Program-made: the position numbers and the translations under genes
Shown here: positions 58,660 through 64,000 of the stretch, piece by piece
Layout: each line of letters opens with the position of its first letter
How positions within the stretch are numbered: position 1 is the stretch's first letter
From: Astrocystis sublimbata
Lineage: Eukaryota; Ascomycota; Sordariomycetes; Xylariales; Xylariaceae
Assembly: GCA_022453515.1 (NCBI GenBank)
Contig: JAJNNY010000014.1
Span: forward strand, 62,001 to 126,000
Reading direction: 5' to 3'
DNA: 64,000 bases
Notes under the pieces: model-generated
The model's database searches: none
What the model was told of the DNA's origin: nothing
The model's input: the letters and a program-made list of their open reading frames with translations, nothing else

Positions 58660-60111
58660 CTATAATCTTCTACGTTGAGGCCCGTTCTGGTCCATTAAAG
58701 TGTCCCAAAACATTGGCAACATGTCTCTTCTGGCTTGCTTTAGCTGCTTCTGCAGCATCTCGAACTGTTTTGGCAGGTACCAAATAACATTTTTCACCAG
58801 CTCTCTCCTGAACTCCAAGGCTTTGTTTTCGCGTTCCACATTCTCTTCTTTTTGTTTCACAGCCTCTTCTCTGCACTCCAGAGACTTTTCCCAAACCTTG
58901 AGCTCATCCTCGTCGACTTTCTGCTGCTTCAACCTCGCTTCAAGTGCCTCGATGTACCCCGCAAACGTATCCTGCATAGGGAAGATAGCGTCTTCCGAGT
59001 CTGCCGACGCCTCCTCGCCACGGTGATTTGCAGAATCTTCAAGCTCAGGATTGATGAAGTCAAAGAGTGATGACAGCTCTCTGATGATTTCCGCAGACGC
59101 GTCAAGCTTCAGAATCTTAAGTGTGAATGCGAACCGTCTAGCTGGTAAGAGTTCTAGTATATTCGAGTAACACATAGGGGTCGGTCCTTTCAGGCCGTCT
59201 TGCCAAGATTTTGCCGTTGCTATCATGTCACCAGTTTTATCTTGCTGAAAAGTCATTTCGGCACGCAGTCGGTTGACATCTGTCAATGTTTCGTCTAACA
59301 GCTTTTGGACTTTCCCGATGCGTGTTCCTGTAATAACGCGATAGAGCCTGGAGGATTCGCGATATTGGTCAAGAATGTGTGCCGGAAAAGATGAAGGAGA
59401 TGGATTGGCGCTGTTGATTTCCTCCGAGACATCATGTGCTCTAGCTGTACGCTCGCATGCAAGAATACTTTCTTGACAGGTCGTCTCCGGGGTGCTCGAC
59501 ATTTTAGTCGTTTCGACCCAACAACTCAGGATACCTAGCTGTCTCTGCATGTTTGCAATAAGTGCTTTGGCCATCAGACCATGCGAGTAACATGCAGAGT
59601 TCTTGGTATAGATTTGATGATCTGTGCCATCTTGAGGCATGGCTCTGACAGCTTCGCTCATGCAATTATTGACACGGCGGACCCATTTCCGAAGTCCGGA
59701 CCAATCTTGCAAAAAAGTACTTGCCTTTTCGGCCTCGATGTGTATGCTCAGGAGCTGTCTTTGCATTTTGTCAAACTCCTCAGCTATGTTTTCCAAATCC
59801 AGTCTCCTTGTGTCGCACGCAAGCTCTGCAGCTAAGAATCTGCGAGCCTGTTCAATAGCCGGCAATACTGGTGAACGCTGCGGTGTTGGCGATGTCGAAG
59901 AATCCTCTTCAGTCGAAGGTGTATCGTATGAGGTGCTCTCGGATTCCGTCGAGTCTTCGCGAGGCTGAGCTGGTGCTTGCTCAACTCTAGGGTGACGATC
60001 GGAGCTCATAGCGTTTGTTGCGGTATTCCTTGGGCTAGACCGTCGACCAACAAATCCAGTGCTTCCTTCTCCCGGTTCTAAACGCTTTTCATTGGGAGGA
60101 GTTCCTGCCAT
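58660..60111 (-). CDS. Coiled-coil protein of unknown function
   Basis: A single exon of 483 residues from the ATG at 60111. Residues 1-85 are disordered and Ser/Thr/Glu/Pro-rich (STESESTSYDTPSTEEDSST). Residues 86-345 are mostly helical, with dispersed Cys and Trp and segments such as LENIAEEFDKMQRQLLSIHI and VQKLLDETLTDVNRLRAEM. Residues 380-460 are strongly coiled-coil (EALEARLKQQKVDEDELKVW, CREEAVKQKEENVERENKAL), followed by a basic tail. No signal peptide, membrane segment or enzyme motif. The layout recalls fungal proteins with an N-terminal helical domain like those preceding NLR NTPases (weak inference). It converges on the TPR gene about 0.5 kb away. Confidence 0.85.
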   Translation of the reverse strand: MAGTPPNEKRLEPGEGSTGFVGRRSSPRNTATNAMSSDRHPRVEQAPAQPREDSTESESTSYDTPSTEEDSSTSPTPQRSPVLPAIEQARRFLAAELACDTRRLDLENIAEEFDKMQRQLLSIHIEAEKASTFLQDWSGLRKWVRRVNNCMSEAVRAMPQDGTDHQIYTKNSACYSHGLMAKALIANMQRQLGILSCWVETTKMSSTPETTCQESILACERTARAHDVSEEINSANPSPSSFPAHILDQYRESSRLYRVITGTRIGKVQKLLDETLTDVNRLRAEMTFQQDKTGDMIATAKSWQDGLKGPTPMCYSNILELLPARRFAFTLKILKLDASAEIIRELSSLFDFINPELEDSANHRGEEASADSEDAIFPMQDTFAGYIEALEARLKQQKVDEDELKVWEKSLECREEAVKQKEENVERENKALEFRRELVKNVIWYLPKQFEMLQKQLKQARRDMLPMFWDTLMDQNGPQRRRL

Positions 60112-60648
60112 TGTGGATTGTGATGACAGTCACAGTTCAACTGATGCTTAAAGATTGAATAACTGGAGGAGGCACAGTCGCACTATCTGTGAGAATAATC
60201 TGCTGTCGCAATTGAATAGATATTTCTGATGGTACGAGAGCGATGTGGGAGAAATAGTCCTCAACATCGCCAATCCCTCTAGGCTTTATAGGCGCCATTG
60301 GGTCTCAAGCCCCAGGCAGACCGACAATTACAAGACACTTTGAAGTTGTTTTAAAGAGTCTTCGAGACATGCCAGCATGTTCCTGTTGGTAAAGAAGGAT
60401 GAACACCAACATGAGGCTTCTAGACACGTTACTCAATTTTGATCTAGGCCGACAAAACCATATGCGATCAACCCAAGTACACAGAGCAGCCCAACACCAG
60501 GACATATATGCACCTAGAAACTCATGGAGTAGTCTAACGTCTGATTCACAACAGGTTTCTAATTCTCTATGTGAGTCGCCGCCAAACATCACTCCAAGAA
60601 ACAAGACAGTCTAAGGCTACCACCTTCTACCCCAATCTCGCGACAAGC
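60112..60648. other. Intergenic, no supported gene
   Basis: Lies between the coiled-coil gene start and the dehydrogenase end. A 99-codon minus-strand frame (60305-60604) with a hydrophobic middle has no support as an exon. Confidence 0.45.
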
Positions 60649-61525
60649 CTACCACTCTTGCACTTCGCCAGTGTACAACACCGCCTTGCCACCGTATTTC
60701 TCCTTAGTTGCTGTCTGTAGGACATTGAACACACTATCCATAGCCTCATCGATCCCCGTTGACGCTTGCTCGTAACCCCACGTCCGCGCCGCGTAGTTGC
60801 CCATATCAGTTTGTACCCAACCCGGGTCGAGGATGAAGGTGTTGAGCCAGTCCTCTTCGGCATTGATGCGTACGCCGTACCAGAAGAGCATGGCCTTTGA
60901 GGCACCGTAGGCCGAGCTGGGGACAGGGGGTTGGTGACTTCAGGCATACATGACATGTCAGCTTCCCTTCGATACCCTCATGGCTCTTGCGATGTGCTGT
61001 ATCACTTCACTTACCTGAGATAACCAGCGCCAGACCCAAAAGGTGCAAAGATGGGCTTCTTGGTCGACTTCTGCAGAAGGTCGCGCGTCGCTTGGAAGAG
61101 CGAAATGACGCTCAAAACGTTGACTTCCACGTGCTTCATGATGTCGGTGCGCTTGACCTCTCTCGCATAAGGGAATATCGTCACAATGGCAGCGTTGGGA
61201 ACCACGATGTCCAAGTAGGTGATGCCGTGCTTCTCACGCAGTTCGCTGACGACGTCGAAGGCGCTCTGCTCAACTGCCGCATCGTACTTGGTCGTGATCA
61301 GAATGCTGTTCTTGCCCTTGGGGAGGTCGGCTAGGGATTTGGAGTTCTTGTCATCGGGGTTGCGGTTTGCAGCAATGACGGTCTGCGAAGGTCAGTCAGT
61401 CTGGTTCCTGGTGTACAGTTGGAAGAAGGCAGACCTACGTGGTTCGGCTGTGCAAGGTATCTTTGCAAGAGGGCCTTGCCTAGCCCACGGCTAGCACCTG
61501 TGATGAGGACGATGGTTTGTGACAT
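60649..61525 (-). CDS. Short-chain dehydrogenase/reductase
   Basis: Three exons (61525-61439, 61382-61015, 60916-60649) give 240 residues, a normal classical SDR length. The cofactor motif is TGASRGLG (residues 9-16), followed by YLAQPNHTVIAANRNP. The structural segment is VVPNAAIV, in place of NNAG. The catalytic Ser lies around GYLSSAYGASK with Tyr155 and Lys159. It resembles the fungal norsolorinic-acid-ketoreductase/sniffer-like group of NADPH carbonyl reductases, so a ketone or aldehyde substrate is likely but unidentified. The introns (56 and 98 bp) restore phase and the YxxxK motif. No biosynthetic core gene is nearby to place it in a pathway. Confidence 0.92.
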
Positions 61526-64000
61526 GGCGATAGTTGGATATGGTTTTGGCGTTGCTGCGAATTTCTCTTGTCAGGTTGAAGGTGCAGTTGTGAGTTGTTG
61601 CTTGATCTCAAACTCCAATCATCCATCGAGAGTCTTGTCACCTCATATATATACGTCTGTAAACCCATGCTGGTAGATTTCGGTCTACTGCCATGATGAT
61701 CTCAACATGATTTGAAAGCATGCTTAGAAATTGTCGTTATAGTCTTGGTAGATCAGGAGCGTCATCTCAACAAATTTCTGGTTCTTGAGAAACTCCGCAC
61801 CGCATCGCTGTATGCATCTACTGAGCAAGTACGAGAACCCTTGGTTTCGTGGCCGGGGCTGATATCCTGGCACCGTACACCCATAGTGCCACGTAATCTC
61901 ACGATGTCAGACCCGGTCTTACAAACCAACACGATGCCGTCTCCGATAAGCGCAGTCCGCAAATATGCGGACTTGTCCCACTCAAACTGGCGGACGCCGC
62001 ATGTGGAGCACCTCTACGCCGCTCCCGAGTGAATTACTAGAGAGCACTAGAGCCCGATTAATCGTCAGGCGATATTTGTTGAGCGATTAGACTTGTTGCC
62101 TGTCAGCCCATCAAGAACTGGCTGTTCGAATGTCATGCTAGATGGGTATCATCTCTTCATCCAATCTTACTATTCTACTTCTCTGGGAAGCTTCTCAGGC
62201 CAAAGATCACGGTTACGACAGCTTCCGGTGGGCGGTCCCAACCGGGAAAGCTGCGCTCCCCAAATGCTCATGACAAATGGGGTTGATGCTATTTGCGTTG
62301 CGAATAATGGAAGCTTCCTACTGCACAACGAATAGCCACGCTGTAGTCGGAACTCCTAAAAGATCACAAGAGTGCTTCTTCGCTATAGAATTCATGAAAA
62401 GGGTTCGGGAGACTCATATATAAAGTATTTGAGGGTCACATGTAGCTGACTTTCAGCTACGTTCAGCTCTTTGGCGCCCTTGGTTAACCGTTATGCAGCA
62501 TCTCGTAAGGACATGTGACAGGTAGCGCCTGTGCATATTGGATTCGTTGGCCAAGGGAGTTCGAACAGCCGCCTTAGCCATCCTAACACCAGCATCAGGC
62601 AAATTCTAGTCAGTACAATATCTGTCAATCAACTCGAAGCGTCGAGGGACAGACCTAGATGCCAAGCTCGCCAGGATCTCTATAAATGAGCTGTAGCTCA
62701 AAGTCTTGGGTATCATCAGATGCGGACATCGTGAGAAATGGCGGTTTGAGAGAGTTTAGCGTCAGTTGCAGCGACTGGTTGGGGGTTGCAGGGAAGGGCG
62801 CTAAGGGATCGGCTTCTGTAGCCGCCGCGAGAGCTCGACGGCCAATCATCTTGGGAGCTGAAGCTTGCAGTAGAAACCGATGCCTGCTCGCAGGCTTGGC
62901 AAGGCACTCTACCTCTCCTTCACATACTAGTACAGGGGCATGAGGGGAGGCTCACCTATCAGTCGGCCTAAGAAATATGGTCTATCCTCTCCTTGAGGGT
63001 TGAAAAAGCAGTGAAAGGTGTTCGCATAACGCCCACATGCGAGGGCATGCGAGGTTCCGCAAAGTGCAAAACGCCCTTGATTCGAATATGCAGTATTGTA
63101 AATGACCGAAGGTCCTTGGGCCTACACCTGAATATAAGCTGCCTCTTCCTGGGGAATGGTCTCAGATGCGCATGGATCCGCCCAGCACGTGTAGGTCGCG
63201 TTGTAGCCGACAATGTTGCATACTTATTAGGTTGCCAATGCGAGCGTGGACCATCTATCTAAGAGACGATGAAATGCAACCCTACTTTGAAGGCTTCAAG
63301 GTACAAACATGTATGATAACTGACTTCCCGTTTGGCTTACGATATAATGTATTATCTCTATGAAGCCGTAATATCGTGAAGTTTGTTTGCAATTCGCGCC
63401 AATCAACCAGTTCCCATGTTGCAAATAGGGTCAAGTTCATTCCATATCCCTCAGCTATTCCTAGGCTGAATTCTGGTCCCTACCTACCTACCTAGGTAGG
63501 TTAGGTAGGCATTAGGTACCTAGCTAGCGTAGATCGCAGCCAAAATGTTGGCGCTTAACACAGTTACAAGTTACAACCCCAGATTTGACCGTATAGATAG
63601 GATTGGCGCTCAGGCGGCTTCCATCAAGCAAGCCACTAAGTCAGAACTCAGAATCTACCCAAGCTAAATCATGGGCCCATCTCTAGAGATGCCGAAGGCC
63701 TTACTTTAACAAGGGACAGACGCCTATTGCCGCATGTCCTAGGACCCAAGCGATTTTCGTAGGGGTTGTTGCCAGGTCCCCCCTGTTCTTCGAGTTACCT
63801 CAAATGGTCGACAAACCAGATTGATTGGTCCTCAGACGACCACAGCGCTTAGCTAACCCATGCTCTATGCGCCCAAAGCTGCACTCTCATCCACTCGACG
63901 GCGGTGGACGCTGGACAAAGCGACGAGAGAGGACAAACAGATGTTCCCTTGGAAAGGCTGGCAGTCAGTTACTCACCAAACAAAGGCTGTCCTAATTACA
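61526..64000. other. 2.5-kb terminal interval, no supported gene
   Basis: Short ORFs only. A strong palindromic run of CCTA/TAGG units lies at about 63481-63526. A minus-strand frame ending at 62655 has a true ATG only 24 codons before its stop and is not called. A gene may continue beyond the window edge, but nothing shows it. Confidence 0.5.
63481..63526. repeat. Palindromic CCTA/TAGG cluster
   Basis: TACCTACCTACCTAGGTAGG is followed by further TAGG units and TAGGTACCTAGCTAGC. This is the densest of several such clusters in the window. Confidence 0.85.

Noticed and set aside
62535..62595. tRNA-like boxes on the minus strand (TGGCTAAGGCGG then TGTTCGAACTCC)
   Set aside because: The A-box- and B-box-like strings lie almost adjacent with no room for an anticodon arm, and no acceptor stem pairs. 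At best a relic.

Overview
This window is nuclear DNA of a filamentous ascomycete, most likely a Sordariomycete. The evidence is the short GT-AG introns (mostly 49-100 bp), recognisable fungal core genes (cyclin C of the Mediator kinase module, a SAL1-type EF-hand mitochondrial carrier, a bifunctional PFK-2/FBPase-2, a Ulp1-type SUMO protease, a KH/FUBP-like protein, a Qc-SNARE) and a Fot1/pogo transposon that has become AT-rich and full of stop codons, as repeat-induced point mutation (RIP) leaves it. There are no operons, and coding density is low (about one gene per 3.5 kb).

Layout. 0.6-5.4 kb: a small Cys-rich ORF, then a three-exon cytochrome P450 and a DUF829/PaxU-like alpha/beta hydrolase, both on the minus strand (secondary-metabolism flavour). 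5.4-9.3 kb: no gene. 9.3-10.8 kb: 6-phosphofructo-2-kinase/fructose-2,6-bisphosphatase. 11.8-12.4 kb: secreted eight-cysteine protein. 15.1-17.2 kb: four-exon phenol-2-monooxygenase-family flavoprotein ending in a PTS1-like tripeptide. 18.4-20.2 kb: decayed Fot1/pogo element with TA target duplication and inverted ends. 21.8-23.2 kb: secreted protein gene whose first intron cannot be closed in frame. 26.4-28.8 kb: SUMO protease. 30.5-31.0 kb: small two-exon gene of unknown function. 31.7-34.2 kb: SAL1-like carrier (eight exons), divergent from cyclin C at 35.4-36.5 kb. 36.5-42.4 kb: gene-poor. 42.4-43.1 kb: low-complexity conserved-looking protein behind a roughly 690-nt leader with no ATG. 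43.1-47.8 kb: gene-poor. 47.8-49.7 kb: triple-KH protein. 50.7-51.9 kb: MetE C-terminal-like protein. 53.7-54.6 kb: Qc-SNARE. 55.5-55.9 kb: small mitochondrial protein. 57.0-58.2 kb: three-exon TPR gene. 58.7-60.1 kb: coiled-coil protein. 60.6-61.5 kb: short-chain dehydrogenase. 61.5-64 kb: no supported gene.

Exon structures below were rebuilt by hand from reading frame, GT/AG signals, branch-like sequences and family expectation. None was confirmed by transcripts or searches. The most unusual items are the transposon with its asymmetric inverted repeat, the phase-broken secreted gene, the compact TPR gene, the P450/DUF829 pair and the ATG-free leader at 41.75-42.44 kb. I found no clear evidence of a wholly new multi-gene system.
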